A DNA stretch of 41,856 nucleotides. Origin: a virus. Location: positions 1 to 41,856 of IMG/VR virus record IMGVR_UViG_3300049825_000474. The stretch is one strand, 5' to 3'. The position numbers and the translations under genes were made by a program. The notes beneath the pieces were generated by a model. The model was not told the origin of the DNA. It saw nothing but the letters and a program-made list of their open reading frames with translations, and did no database searches. Below, piece by piece: positions 6,094 through 14,600 of the stretch (positions are counted from its first letter, which is position 1; every line of letters begins with the position of its first letter).

Positions 6094-8070
6094 CTATTTG
6101 CTGGCGTTGGTGGATTTCTTCGCCGCTTTGGGGAATCTCGGGCTAGCTTCCCATTCGGCCAGGCTCTTGAACCCTGCGGCCTTCAGTTGGCTGGGGGTGG
6201 GGCCCACGCCCCCCGCGTTGATACCTCCTGGAACTGTGCCGGCTGGAGCTGTCCGTGATCGCCATCGAGCCTCAAATATTTCCTCGGGATCGGCTTTCCA
6301 CGCCTCGAACTCATCCGCCGCGCTAGGGGGCCTCCTGGCCGGTGGCGCGGTCTTGAGTTCCTCCATAATGCGCCCGAAGGATTCCTTCGACGGTAACCGC
6401 GCTTCGCCCATCCCGTCACCCTCCACGGCCTGCGTAAGCTTTCGGAGGGCCGGAATCGCCGGGTGATCGCGTCCCAGCCAGTTTTCAGCCTGCTTCAGCG
6501 TGGCGTACTTTTTCGCGCTCAATTCTTCGACCACAGAGGCCAACGCCTCCAAGTCGGCGGCCTCCACCTTCCCCTTGAGCGCGGCCGTGTACCGTTTCAC
6601 CTTCATATTCCGCTGAATGCCCTTGAAGTACGCCCCGGTTTCGGCGGTTTCACTGACCACGGGGATATCATCCACAGGGGCACTGGCCAGCTTTGAAGTG
6701 GTCGGCCCCGGCTTCGGCGTGCTCACGGGAAAATCGACATCCGTAACGGTTTCCTGAATGCGCGGGCGAACCGGCCTTGGCGCGGGCGCTTCGGGATCGA
6801 GAGCCGCCGGGGTCTTCCTCACAGCCGCCCGCCGCTCCCGAAACTCATCTACAGCCGTCCGCTTTGGCGCAGGCGTGGCCGTGGCTGCGTTTTCAGGGGC
6901 GGTGGTAGGGGCAGACGCCGCTCTCGCGTCACGAAGCTCCTGGAGCTGCCGCAGCGCCCCGCCTTTGACGGGGTCCGGCGTGATCGGGTTGGCTTCCCGG
7001 TAGGCTCGAATGGTTTCCTGGCTGGGGGCCTGGCTCACCTGGGGGGTAATGCGATTTTCGGACAAGGGGACAGGCGGTGCAGTTTCGCCCATCTTGGCTA
7101 GCGCCGTCGCTTCCGGAGCTTCCTGTATCCACTTGGCCAGCGCCGCATCGTTCGCGGACTTCACCCCGACGAGCCGCGCGTCCATCGCTTCTACCAATGA
7201 CGGGGGGACATCAACAGGGACGCCCGCCTCTTGGCTCGCCGCCATGCCGCGCCGAACGCGCCGAATTCCGTCGATAACAGCGCCCGCCCCGTAGGCAGGA
7301 TGGCCAGCAACTACAGTTCCAGCCCCGCCAAGAGCTTCCGCGCCGCCGGCGAGAACATCCAGAGCCCCCGGCTTCGTCGACGCAGCCTTGAGCGCCCGCA
7401 GCGCTCCCGGTAGCGTGTCTTGGACCGCCTGCCCGCCCTTGGCCGCATAGCCGCCGCCAACAATTCCAGCTACATCGCCCGCCAAATCCGACACGCCGGG
7501 CCCAGCCCCCGCGAATTCTGCCGCCGCACTGCCAGCCTTAGCCGCCGCCATTCCGGCCGGAATCGCCGCAAGCGTGGCCACCGGGGCAGCTACGAGAGCC
7601 GCAGGGAGAGCGATTGGGGCCGCTGCGCTGCCGAGCCCACGAACGATCCGAGAAGCCGCCCCCGCCTTGGCATCCACTCCCGGCCGCGTTAGCGCTGCAA
7701 CGCCTTGCCCTGCCTCATCAAGCCCGCCTGCCATTTGCTCCGCTGCCATTGCGGGAATGCCCATCAGGGTTTTTCCGAAATGCGCCGCCATTTGAGAGAG
7801 TGCCGATTCTTTATAGTGGTTCTGTGTGCGTGGGTCCTTCGGGTTGCCCCGGAAGCTCATTGCGCGTCCACCGTCACCGCCAAGCCCTGGGGGAAGCGGG
7901 ACAAGACCCAATTCCCCAGCAGTCTTTGGACCACCCCCCTGCTGCGCCGGTTGCGCCAGGAACGAGGAAACAGCGTCGATGATATCGTCATTGGTTGCGC
8001 CGTCGGGAATGTCTGCTTTGATCTTGCGGACCTTCCCGTCAATTTCTGCGGTGATGGTACGCAAGGGCAT
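6094..8070 (-). CDS. Large internal virion / DNA ejection protein
   Basis: This 658-residue protein begins with a compact domain (MPLRTITAEIDGKVRKIKAD, then IPDGATNDDIIDAV) of the kind that opens many podovirus ejection proteins. A long Ala/Gly-rich hydrophobic region at about residues 125-260 resembles membrane-inserting segments, followed by Pro/Ala/Arg-rich low-complexity sequence and a helical end. In P22 the equivalent late genes encode gp7, gp20 and gp16, which leave the capsid with the DNA and form a channel through the envelope. Order and composition support the gp16-like position, but no residue-level homology is claimed. Confidence 0.68.
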   Translation of the reverse strand: MPLRTITAEIDGKVRKIKADIPDGATNDDIIDAVSSFLAQPAQQGGGPKTAGELGLVPLPPGLGGDGGRAMSFRGNPKDPRTQNHYKESALSQMAAHFGKTLMGIPAMAAEQMAGGLDEAGQGVAALTRPGVDAKAGAASRIVRGLGSAAAPIALPAALVAAPVATLAAIPAGMAAAKAGSAAAEFAGAGPGVSDLAGDVAGIVGGGYAAKGGQAVQDTLPGALRALKAASTKPGALDVLAGGAEALGGAGTVVAGHPAYGAGAVIDGIRRVRRGMAASQEAGVPVDVPPSLVEAMDARLVGVKSANDAALAKWIQEAPEATALAKMGETAPPVPLSENRITPQVSQAPSQETIRAYREANPITPDPVKGGALRQLQELRDARAASAPTTAPENAATATPAPKRTAVDEFRERRAAVRKTPAALDPEAPAPRPVRPRIQETVTDVDFPVSTPKPGPTTSKLASAPVDDIPVVSETAETGAYFKGIQRNMKVKRYTAALKGKVEAADLEALASVVEELSAKKYATLKQAENWLGRDHPAIPALRKLTQAVEGDGMGEARLPSKESFGRIMEELKTAPPARRPPSAADEFEAWKADPEEIFEARWRSRTAPAGTVPGGINAGGVGPTPSQLKAAGFKSLAEWEASPRFPKAAKKSTNASK

Positions 8071-8074
8071 ACGG

Positions 8075-9463
8075 CTATTCTACGCTGTGAATTATGATTT
8101 CTGGCTTGCCTGTCGCGCCGCCTTCTGCCTTGCGCCGGTGCTTATTGGCCGCCGCGTTGATTCCGTCTCGTGTGCTGGCGGCACTCAACTCCTCAAGCGC
8201 ATCATTTGCGGATTTCAGGGCCGCGCCATGCTCGTCCGCCGCCGCATCCAAGATCTTGACAAATTCTTGGACCTGCCCATCGGATAATCGCCCCATGCCG
8301 AGAGCGCCACGGACGGCACCTTTCATTCCGCCAATGATCCCTCGCGCGTTCTCCAGCCGCTTGATCTCCGCTTCCGTCATGCGGAGCCCCGAGCCTTGGC
8401 CGCCCACGAGCGCCGATAGCGCCTTCGGGATACCCGCCGCTTGACCTTCAGGACCGCCCATCAGTAACGCCTTAGCGTCCTGAATCTTGGCCAAGTGGTC
8501 AGCAGCGGCCGCCGATTTTTTCTCAAACGGGGTTGCCGCCGCCTTGAATTCTCGATCCAGGCTTGCCGGGGTGTTTACATTCGTGACCGCGCGTCCCGCC
8601 TGCTTTTGCCTGGTCAGTAGGCTCAGCGCATCCGTTGCCGCCTTGCGATCGGCGGCCGAGGCGTTTGGATCTGCCGCCCGCGTAGCAAGATCGGTTTCGC
8701 TTACCGCCTGGTCGGGCTTCGCCGACACTGCCGCCCAGGCTTGCATTTCAGAGGCAGCGTTACGCGGAATATTCGGACGCGCCGCGAAATACGCATCGAG
8801 CGCCGCTTTCTTCTGCGCCTTGGCTTCGTCCTTGTCTGCCTGGGTGGCTTCGGCCGTTTTGAGGGTTTGCGCATGGGTGGCGAGCGCGGCCTGGTCGGTA
8901 TCGTGCTTGTCGATTTCCGCCTGGGTCATGTTGTGCGCCATGCCCGCCCGCGCCGTAGTTTTCCACTTGTCCGGAGGCAGCGCCGCGAATTCTTCGTGTT
9001 CCTCCGGTTTCAGGTCCCCTTGCGCGAGGAGCGCATCGAGCGTTTCCCGTGTTGGGGCAGCGTGCAGCGCAGCGAAGGCCGCGCCGTGCCGTGTCCGATC
9101 CGCCTTTGCTAAGGCATCGTTTGCCGCCTCGCGCTCCTTGACGGCCGTCAGTTGTTCGGTGCGCAGCTTGTCGGCCCGGTTCGCCTCATCGTCCCGGATA
9201 CGGTTTCGCTCTTGCGCTTGCCGTTCGGCCATCTGCGAAAGCACGCCAGCCACCTGGGGGTTCGTGGTCGCCAGTTGCCCGAGCTCGCCGCCCGATGGGT
9301 TGGCCCGGTACGCATCAAGCGCCGCATCGTTCTTTTGTTGACGCGCGACGGCCGCCTTGTTCGCCGCGAGGGAAAGGTACGATTGCTGAAGCTCAACGGG
9401 GTCGATGCCCTGGACATAGTTCCCGCCAAGGAGCGCGTGCATCAGTTGCGGATCAACGGGCAT
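8075..9463 (-). CDS. Internal virion / DNA ejection protein, helical
   Basis: This 462-residue protein starts at the ATG at 9463 because GGAGGG precedes it and it forms a TAATG overlap with the upstream gene; the upstream extension is rejected. Residues 35-320 are almost entirely Ala/Glu/Lys/Asp/Gln-rich helices with coiled-coil character (many AxADKxxAxxx-like stretches). The C-terminal third has a Gly-rich patch and another helix (LSDGQVQEFVKILDAAADEH). Placed between two other candidate ejection genes, it fits a P22 gp20-like internal protein. It is assigned by position and composition, not by a catalytic motif. Confidence 0.65.
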   Translation of the reverse strand: MPVDPQLMHALLGGNYVQGIDPVELQQSYLSLAANKAAVARQQKNDAALDAYRANPSGGELGQLATTNPQVAGVLSQMAERQAQERNRIRDDEANRADKLRTEQLTAVKEREAANDALAKADRTRHGAAFAALHAAPTRETLDALLAQGDLKPEEHEEFAALPPDKWKTTARAGMAHNMTQAEIDKHDTDQAALATHAQTLKTAEATQADKDEAKAQKKAALDAYFAARPNIPRNAASEMQAWAAVSAKPDQAVSETDLATRAADPNASAADRKAATDALSLLTRQKQAGRAVTNVNTPASLDREFKAAATPFEKKSAAAADHLAKIQDAKALLMGGPEGQAAGIPKALSALVGGQGSGLRMTEAEIKRLENARGIIGGMKGAVRGALGMGRLSDGQVQEFVKILDAAADEHGAALKSANDALEELSAASTRDGINAAANKHRRKAEGGATGKPEIIIHSVE

Positions 9464-10365
9464 TATGCGGTCCCTCCGGGATTGTACGGGGCGGGCGAAG
9501 TCCAGCCGATAGGCGCCTTCGGCTTCAGCCAATCCGCCGCCGTCGAAAGCACGCCTGGTACAGCCCTGCCCGCCCCGTTGAGCATATTTGCAAAGGCGGA
9601 AGCGGTCCCAAGCTGGCTACCCGCCGTAGCTGACGCCGCCCCGTTCCATTGCTCAACGGCGCCGCCCATGGCCCGTTCCCGCTCGGCATTGGCCGCGGCT
9701 GTGCCGCCCATGGTGTAGTCGGCAATGTCGCCCGCGCCGCGGTAGTCCAGTTGGGCAATGTCGCGCGCCCCGTTCCCGCGGATTCCGTTAGCCTGGTCGA
9801 CCGCGCTACGCCCCTGAGTAACCAGCTTCAATTGATCGTTGAGCCAGTTAGATCGGTACTGAGCTGCGGCGCCGGTGGTGTAATCCGCGATGGCCTTGGC
9901 CGTGTTGCCGCCGATCAGCCCGCGCTGCGCCGTATTGTTGTTGATCGCGCCAACACCCTGATTCAGGAGGAAGGACAGCCCTCCGTCATTAACGTCGAAA
10001 CCCTCATTGATTGCGTTGGTACCCTTTGTGCCCAGCGCCATGTATGGATTGAGCAGCGGCAAGGACTGATCGACAGATCCCTGGATTTCCCCCCGGCCGA
10101 AATCGACCGAATCACTAATACGGCCCTTGGCTTCTGTCGTCGCGCCGAGGGTGGCATCGGCCGAGCGGTCACCCACGCCGATAATCCTGCCCGCGTTGGT
10201 GTTAAATTGGTCGGCGAGCGTGGTCCCCGCCTTCTTTGCCGCGTTGCGTTGCGCCGCGCCGCCAATAATGCCAAGGCCAGCGCCAACCAGTGCGCCGTAC
10301 GGCCCACCGCTTGCGCCACCAGCCACGCCGCCCGCCGCATCACGTAGGAAGCTGAGGAAACCCAT
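9463..10365 (-). CDS. Internal virion protein / DNA ejection protein (gp7-like position)
   Basis: This 300-residue protein opens with a Gly/Ala-rich amphipathic and hydrophobic segment (MGFLSFLRDAAGGVAGGASG, then LVGAGLGIIGGAA) typical of DNA transfer proteins that enter membranes. The middle is Asn/Gln/Asp-rich and the C-terminus is Ala/Gly-rich with AERERAMGGAVEQWNG. Similar N-termini occur in podovirus ejection proteins. It is the first of three overlapping ejection-type genes, and its stop overlaps the next start (TAATG). The functional inference is from context. Confidence 0.7.
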   Translation of the reverse strand: MGFLSFLRDAAGGVAGGASGGPYGALVGAGLGIIGGAAQRNAAKKAGTTLADQFNTNAGRIIGVGDRSADATLGATTEAKGRISDSVDFGRGEIQGSVDQSLPLLNPYMALGTKGTNAINEGFDVNDGGLSFLLNQGVGAINNNTAQRGLIGGNTAKAIADYTTGAAAQYRSNWLNDQLKLVTQGRSAVDQANGIRGNGARDIAQLDYRGAGDIADYTMGGTAAANAERERAMGGAVEQWNGAASATAGSQLGTASAFANMLNGAGRAVPGVLSTAADWLKPKAPIGWTSPAPYNPGGTA

Positions 10366-10393
10366 GGGCTAAGGATACACCGCGAGGGAAGCC

Positions 10394-10840
10394 CTACGCC
10401 TGCGGCTTGGTTTTCCGCGCCTCTTCGATCAATCCCCAGCCGATACCAGCGACCACCGAAAACAGCCCGTCTTTCGCCCGCTCCACGAATGGCAGTTCAT
10501 CATAGGGGACCAGCGAGGGGTGAGTCTTTGTCGCCACGTCCTTAATCGGACCATAGGTCCAGCCCTCGGCGAGCTTCGCGTCCATCCAGTGCTGGTGCAG
10601 GTCGGCCGCCCGGTAAAACACCGTTGCCTCGAATTGTTTGCGCACGCCAAGCCGCGCCCACTGCTTGCCCGCGCTATCAAGATCGGCCCAGCGGGGAACA
10701 TCTAACCCGTAGTGCGCCCGGCAATACCCCGCATAGGCTTCGTGCGCCGGTTCCGCGATCAAATCCACCTCGGCGTCAGTCAGAGGCTTGTACTTCGTAG
10801 GGTCCAGTATTCTGCGCGGCATCAGCATGATTCCAAGCAT
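10394..10840 (-). CDS. RyR-domain protein
   Basis: This protein has 148 residues from the ATG at 10840; ATGs at 10828 (weak GGA upstream) and 10822 are alternatives. The core matches the RyR (ryanodine receptor repeat) domain found in many phage proteins: A-H-E-A-Y-x-x-Y-C near the start, W-M-D-A-K-x-x-E-G-W-T-Y-G-P-I-K-D, then K-T-H-P-S-L-V-P-Y-D-E-L-P and a closing E-R-A-K-D helix. Phage copies are conserved, but their role is not established. It is divergent from the rightward gene at 10860, so both are driven from a shared 20-base region. Downstream lie the ejection proteins. Confidence 0.75.
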   Translation of the reverse strand: MLGIMLMPRRILDPTKYKPLTDAEVDLIAEPAHEAYAGYCRAHYGLDVPRWADLDSAGKQWARLGVRKQFEATVFYRAADLHQHWMDAKLAEGWTYGPIKDVATKTHPSLVPYDELPFVERAKDGLFSVVAGIGWGLIEEARKTKPQA

Positions 10841-10844
10841 ACGG

Positions 10845-10859
10845 TAAAATATCAGGAAT
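10845..10859 (+). promoter_or_regulatory. Putative -10 box for the 10860 gene
   Basis: TAAAAT at 10845-10850 lies 9 bases before the ATG at 10860, identical to the box upstream of recT at 1687. No convincing -35 box is present. On the opposite strand ATATTT/TATTTT sits 5-6 bases before the RyR ATG at 10840, so the site may fire both ways. The leader would be only a few bases. Confidence 0.38.
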
Positions 10860-11198
10860 ATGAAACAACTCAACCTCACCGAGCGGCAGCGCATCCACCT
10901 AGAAGCCTTCCTGAACGTGGGCCGCGTGGGAGACACGCTTGGCATTATGCGAAAGCTGTTGAAGCTGGCAGCCGTCATTGCTATTTCGGATGAGCGAAAG
11001 CGGGAAATCAGCCTTGTGGTAACCGGCGAAGGCATGCCGATATGGAACAACGCCGCCGAGCTCTCCTCAGAGCTCGTGCCTATCGAGATTGAGGACATGG
11101 ACACTCTGAAAGAGCGCCTGACCAATCAGCCGTTTTACACTCCCATGTTCATCGATAAAACGATGGCGTGGGCTGGTCCGATCCTGGATCAGCTCTAA
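10860..11198 (+). CDS. Rightward orphan gene (moron) of unknown function
   Basis: This 112-residue protein is encoded against the direction of all its neighbours. It opens with a helix (MKQLNLTERQRIHLEAFLN, then VGRVGDTLGIMRKLLKLAAV). A beta-rich middle follows (REISLVVTGEGMPIW) and then another helix. The composition resembles small phage early proteins, but I recognise no family. It has its own -10 box and ends one base before the convergent tailspike stop. Such isolated opposite-strand genes between late genes are typical morons. Confidence 0.75.
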   Translation: MKQLNLTERQRIHLEAFLNVGRVGDTLGIMRKLLKLAAVIAISDERKREISLVVTGEGMPIWNNAAELSSELVPIEIEDMDTLKERLTNQPFYTPMFIDKTMAWAGPILDQL

Positions 11199-11199
11199 C

Positions 11200-14100
11200 C
11201 TAGACCACGAAATTAATAACGATCCCGCCTGCAACGACGCAACGCTGGCCCACCGGCTGCGTCCCTGTGACGCCGAAGCTATAAGCCCCTAGTCCAGTGT
11301 TCCACGTCGCAAATATACCAGCGCCGCAAGCATAGGCGGCGTTTGGCATCGAGATTCCAAAGCCAACGAACTGCCCAAGATTGTTGATCATAACATTGCC
11401 GGCGACCTTGAACCCCTGGGTGAAATTGGCCGAACCAGCTCCGGAGACGTTGCCATTTCCATCTGCTTGGAAATTGGAATTCGTGGTTTGGAAGGCGATA
11501 CTGGCACCACTGGCCCCGGACTGAATCACCCCGCCTGCGTTCGTGGTAACGCTTGTGAATGTGGCATTGCGGCTACCGTCAACGATAGTAACCGCTGCAA
11601 CTTGATACCCTCCAAGATGCACGTTCAAATCGCCGGTTTGGACCCGAACCTCCCCGCTAACGAAGAAACCGAGTTTCGCGTTTCCGCTGGTTTCATCAAT
11701 AATTTGGAGCGCCCCTGAGGCTGCAATCTTCAGGCTCCAATCTCGGGCTGTGGCAGCAGTCCTTTTCAGTGCGAAACTCTGCCCCCCATCGTTACGGACG
11801 CTTGACCAAGAGACAGCCGTCCCACCGCCATTCGGAATATTGACGGCATTCGCTGCGGCCGATGTTGTGTAGTATCCGAGAGTGGCCGACATGAAGCCAT
11901 CTACCTGAACGATCGCGCCGCTACCATTGTCTGCTGGCGCCGTCGCCCCGATATGCCAAGTGCCGGTTTCGTCAATGTTGGTTCGCTCTGCGACCCCAGC
12001 GCTCGATACCCCTGTTTGAAAACTCAACTTCGCGCCAGCGGAAGTTTTAAAGGAGGAAATTATAGCAAGCTGATCGAAGCTCGAACCATTGTGATAGCGG
12101 AATGAAAAGCCGCCTCCCTGCCGCCCGGTCGAGACGGCGGAAGGCGCGGCAAGCGTTCCGTTTGACACTTGGAAGATCACGAAACCGGAATGAGCGGAGC
12201 TGGCCGAGGATGCGACATTGTAGGAGTCGAGGAACCAAGAGCTTTGCTTCGATCGGTATGAGTCGATGTTCCCCGCCGGCTCCAGCGATAAGATATCTAG
12301 CGTGGCCTGTGGCGTGGCGTTATTTATGCCGACTCTGAAATTCACATTGTCGGCCGTGATCGGGAGGATTGAACCGCCCCCACCGACCAAATTGAAGTAG
12401 GCGCCACCGTTCACCGACATCTTGACCACGTGGCCGGTCGAGTCCATGGCCAAGCGCGCCTGCCCAGCTCCGGAGATCCCAGGCAGAACGTCCTCAACCA
12501 AGTTGATCGATTCGGTTGCGATGAGATATTTCCCGGTAACCCCACCCAGCGGCACGTTCACCGCGCTGGTGGCTGTGTTCGGGGAGTAAAACCCTTCCTC
12601 CGATTGGATGTAGGACGTGGCGACTACGAGGCCCGCAGTTCCCGTGTCGCCCGTGAGTGTGAGTTGCTTTGTTGGCGCATCCCATAGGCCGAAGCCAGCG
12701 AAAACGGCCCCGTTCTTATATTGCACCGAATGATTGACGCCGCCAGGAGTGCCCGTGCCACCAGTCTGCCAAACCGTGTCCTGTTCGTTGTAGACCACCG
12801 AAGCGCTGGAAGCATCTTTCGCAAACTCGCCCAGGTTGCCTACGCCGCGGATGTGGTTGTCGTACACCCGGTTGTCGGTGGTCGCATCGAACCCGCCGCC
12901 AATTTCCGCAATGCAGTAGTTGGCGCCTTCATAGAAAATGATGTTTCCGCGAACAATGGTTCCCTTGGTCCGCATGTCGAGCGAATAGAGCGCCACTGGG
13001 ACACCCGACGCGGTAGCCGGGTGGGTGATCAAAACCCCCAGCATGGAGCAATTTTCGGACTGGTTCAAGACGACAGCAGATGTCGTTTGGTCCGCAATGG
13101 AGCCGCCTAAGATGTCGATCCCGTACCCGCCGCCGTTCGCGTTGGTGTCGCCGGGCTGGATGCCCTTGGAGATAGTCCGGTTCGGCCCGCTGATTTGCGG
13201 CCCCAACACGGTACAGTTTCGCGCGCCGTCCAGGTCGACGGCAGCCACGCAATCGATCGTAGTCGGCTTGTACCGCACCTTTTCCGCATACCCGGCAGTG
13301 TCGAACGCCACCGAATAGGCCGCGATCAGGATGGCCTCAACCGGGGCATCTATGTCGGTTTGTGTGGTCATGCCGCCATCGCGCATCACGCCGGAGAATT
13401 CCCCGCCGAGGACATTGCCGATCATGAACACATCGAGCGCGAAATATTGCGCCTGGAAGTCGACCGCCTGCACGTCTTCATGGTGATTGGTCAAGCTAGT
13501 GGAGTGGAACCAGAAGCCATTGCCAGAAACCCGGTAGAAGCTGCAGCCGTTCGCCCGAATCTTCTTACACCCAATGTTTCCATTGTGGAAAATACAGCCC
13601 GTCCAGAAACCATAGTTCATATCGAGAGAGGAGGTCCCGACGTAGTTGGGTCGGCAATTCTCGCACCGTACTCTCTCATAGGTGATGTCGTTGCAGTCTT
13701 TGTGCCAGATCGAGTACCCGGCTGTGTGCCGAAAAACGATGTTCCTGAAGGTAATTCCGGTGATGCCTTCGCCGCCGATGCTGCTATCGCTGGTCAGCTT
13801 GGAATCTTCGGGCGAGTTGTCGAACAGCTCAGTAGACACGCCAGCGCCATAGAGCAGACGCACCGGAACCGTCCGGTTGCCTTCGATGTAGGCAACGCCG
13901 CCGTTGCAGACCACTGCTACATTGTCACCGCTGAACTTGATGCGGCGATCGCTTGCCACCGTGGCCCGCAGGTCCAAGGTTGTGCCCGCTTCGAGTTCCC
14001 AGGTAACCCCGCCCTTGAAATCGATTTGCGAGACGTCGACCACGTACACGCCAAATGGAAAGAACAGGGTGCCGCCGCCGAGAGAGTTAACCGCATCTGT

Positions 14101-14322
14101 GCCAGCCTGAATGGCCGCCGCGTCATTGGTGGAGCCGTCGCCCAGCGCCCCGAAGTCCTTGACGCTCAACCGGGCCGAGCCTTGCGTATTGGCCGCATCT
14201 GTGACCTGGGCCATCCAGCGCGCCATCGCCACCGAAGGAAGCGGTTCACCCTTGCCGAGCGCGTTATCGCGCATCTCAGTAATTGCTATGCGTGTGGGTG
14301 GGAGATCAACGCGACGGGCCAT
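11200..14322 (-). CDS. Tailspike with pectate-lyase-type beta-helix
   Basis: This is a 1040-residue protein. After a short N-terminal, probably particle-binding, segment (1-50), residues 52-95 (VKDFGALGDGSTNDAAAIQA, then GGGTLFFPFGVYVV) match the start of the pectate_lyase_3 / right-handed parallel beta-helix domain of tailspike depolymerases. The helix runs to about residue 500, with Asn/Gly turns and GI/NI ladders. The C-terminal half contains fibre-like Gly/Thr/Ala-rich blocks with repeated motifs (FYSPNTATSAVNVP, YYTTSAAANAVNIP). The protein should bind and perhaps cut host surface polysaccharide. No clear self-cleaving chaperone domain is seen at the end. A promoter and tRNA-like element lie just upstream. 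Confidence 0.88.
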   Translation of the reverse strand: MARRVDLPPTRIAITEMRDNALGKGEPLPSVAMARWMAQVTDAANTQGSARLSVKDFGALGDGSTNDAAAIQAGTDAVNSLGGGTLFFPFGVYVVDVSQIDFKGGVTWELEAGTTLDLRATVASDRRIKFSGDNVAVVCNGGVAYIEGNRTVPVRLLYGAGVSTELFDNSPEDSKLTSDSSIGGEGITGITFRNIVFRHTAGYSIWHKDCNDITYERVRCENCRPNYVGTSSLDMNYGFWTGCIFHNGNIGCKKIRANGCSFYRVSGNGFWFHSTSLTNHHEDVQAVDFQAQYFALDVFMIGNVLGGEFSGVMRDGGMTTQTDIDAPVEAILIAAYSVAFDTAGYAEKVRYKPTTIDCVAAVDLDGARNCTVLGPQISGPNRTISKGIQPGDTNANGGGYGIDILGGSIADQTTSAVVLNQSENCSMLGVLITHPATASGVPVALYSLDMRTKGTIVRGNIIFYEGANYCIAEIGGGFDATTDNRVYDNHIRGVGNLGEFAKDASSASVVYNEQDTVWQTGGTGTPGGVNHSVQYKNGAVFAGFGLWDAPTKQLTLTGDTGTAGLVVATSYIQSEEGFYSPNTATSAVNVPLGGVTGKYLIATESINLVEDVLPGISGAGQARLAMDSTGHVVKMSVNGGAYFNLVGGGGSILPITADNVNFRVGINNATPQATLDILSLEPAGNIDSYRSKQSSWFLDSYNVASSASSAHSGFVIFQVSNGTLAAPSAVSTGRQGGGFSFRYHNGSSFDQLAIISSFKTSAGAKLSFQTGVSSAGVAERTNIDETGTWHIGATAPADNGSGAIVQVDGFMSATLGYYTTSAAANAVNIPNGGGTAVSWSSVRNDGGQSFALKRTAATARDWSLKIAASGALQIIDETSGNAKLGFFVSGEVRVQTGDLNVHLGGYQVAAVTIVDGSRNATFTSVTTNAGGVIQSGASGASIAFQTTNSNFQADGNGNVSGAGSANFTQGFKVAGNVMINNLGQFVGFGISMPNAAYACGAGIFATWNTGLGAYSFGVTGTQPVGQRCVVAGGIVINFVV

Positions 14323-14347
14323 GTAGAGAGTTTAGCGGTATTGGGCA

Positions 14348-14419
14348 GGCCGACGGGATGGGATTCGAACCCATGAACCTCGAAGCTGTGGCGCTCACCG
14401 TTTTCGCCACCCATCGGCC
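14348..14419 (-). ncRNA. tRNA-like element (degenerate tRNA)
   Basis: Read on the minus strand, 72 bases fold as an outer 10-bp stem (GGCCGATGGG with CCCGTCGGCC, one G-U), a D-like arm (GGCG, 11-base loop with GG, CGCC) and a perfect T-arm (ATGGG, TTCGAAT loop, CCCAT). Between the two arms lies only ACAGCTTCGAGGTTC. The 5' side of an anticodon stem and a loop-like TTCGAGG are visible, but the 3' side and variable loop are missing. The 5' half resembles tRNA-Leu/Ser sequences. It is therefore not a functional standard tRNA as it stands: a decayed tRNA, an attachment-site relic or a structured leader. Confidence 0.6.
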
Positions 14420-14437
14420 CACCTGCAATTATTGGGA

Positions 14438-14466
14438 ATTATATACATGAGTCCCGACCCTCTTAA
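14438..14466 (-). promoter_or_regulatory. Sigma70-like promoter reading into the tRNA-like element and tailspike
   Basis: On the minus strand TTAAGA (14466-14461) and a perfect TATAAT (14443-14438) are 17 bases apart. The predicted start near 14431 is about 12 bases before the tRNA-like element and about 110 bases before the tailspike ATG. The box overlaps the end of the 45-residue gene. Confidence 0.55.
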
Positions 14467-14600
14467 CTCTTGCCACGTTTCGCCTTTTTCTTTTTACGGG
14501 GCCGCGCCTTCTTCTGCTTATCCTTTGGGCGATAAGACAGAACCATATCCGCGATCTGATCCAAGACGGGCGGCGTCCCATTCATCGGGTTATTATGCAT
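14463..14600 (-). CDS. 45-residue lysine-rich protein overlapping the gp10-like gene
   Basis: The ATG lies inside the last codons of the gp10-like gene (8-base overlap) and the stop is at 14463. Residues 1-25 (MHNNPMNGTPPVLDQIADMV and on) look like a short folded helix, and residues 26-45 are almost all Lys/Arg with KARPRKKKKAKRGK. The basic tail suggests nucleic-acid or acidic-protein binding. It is shorter than usual gene-calling cutoffs, but overlap coupling and composition support it. Function unknown. A second ATG at codon 6 is possible. Confidence 0.62.
   Translation of the reverse strand: MHNNPMNGTPPVLDQIADMVLSYRPKDKQKKARPRKKKKAKRGKS

Noticed and set aside
8487-9341. 284-codon plus-strand open frame rich in Ser/Ala/Cys
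   Set aside because: It is antisense to the helical ejection protein; composition is a mirror of Ala/Glu/Lys codons.
13195-14376. 393-codon plus-strand open frame
   Set aside because: It lies antisense to the tailspike gene, whose protein has a clear beta-helix domain; the plus frame is a GC-skew shadow.
14348-14419. Ordinary functional tRNA
   Set aside because: The 3' side of the anticodon stem and the variable loop are missing, and the closing stem is 10 bp; kept only as a tRNA-like element.
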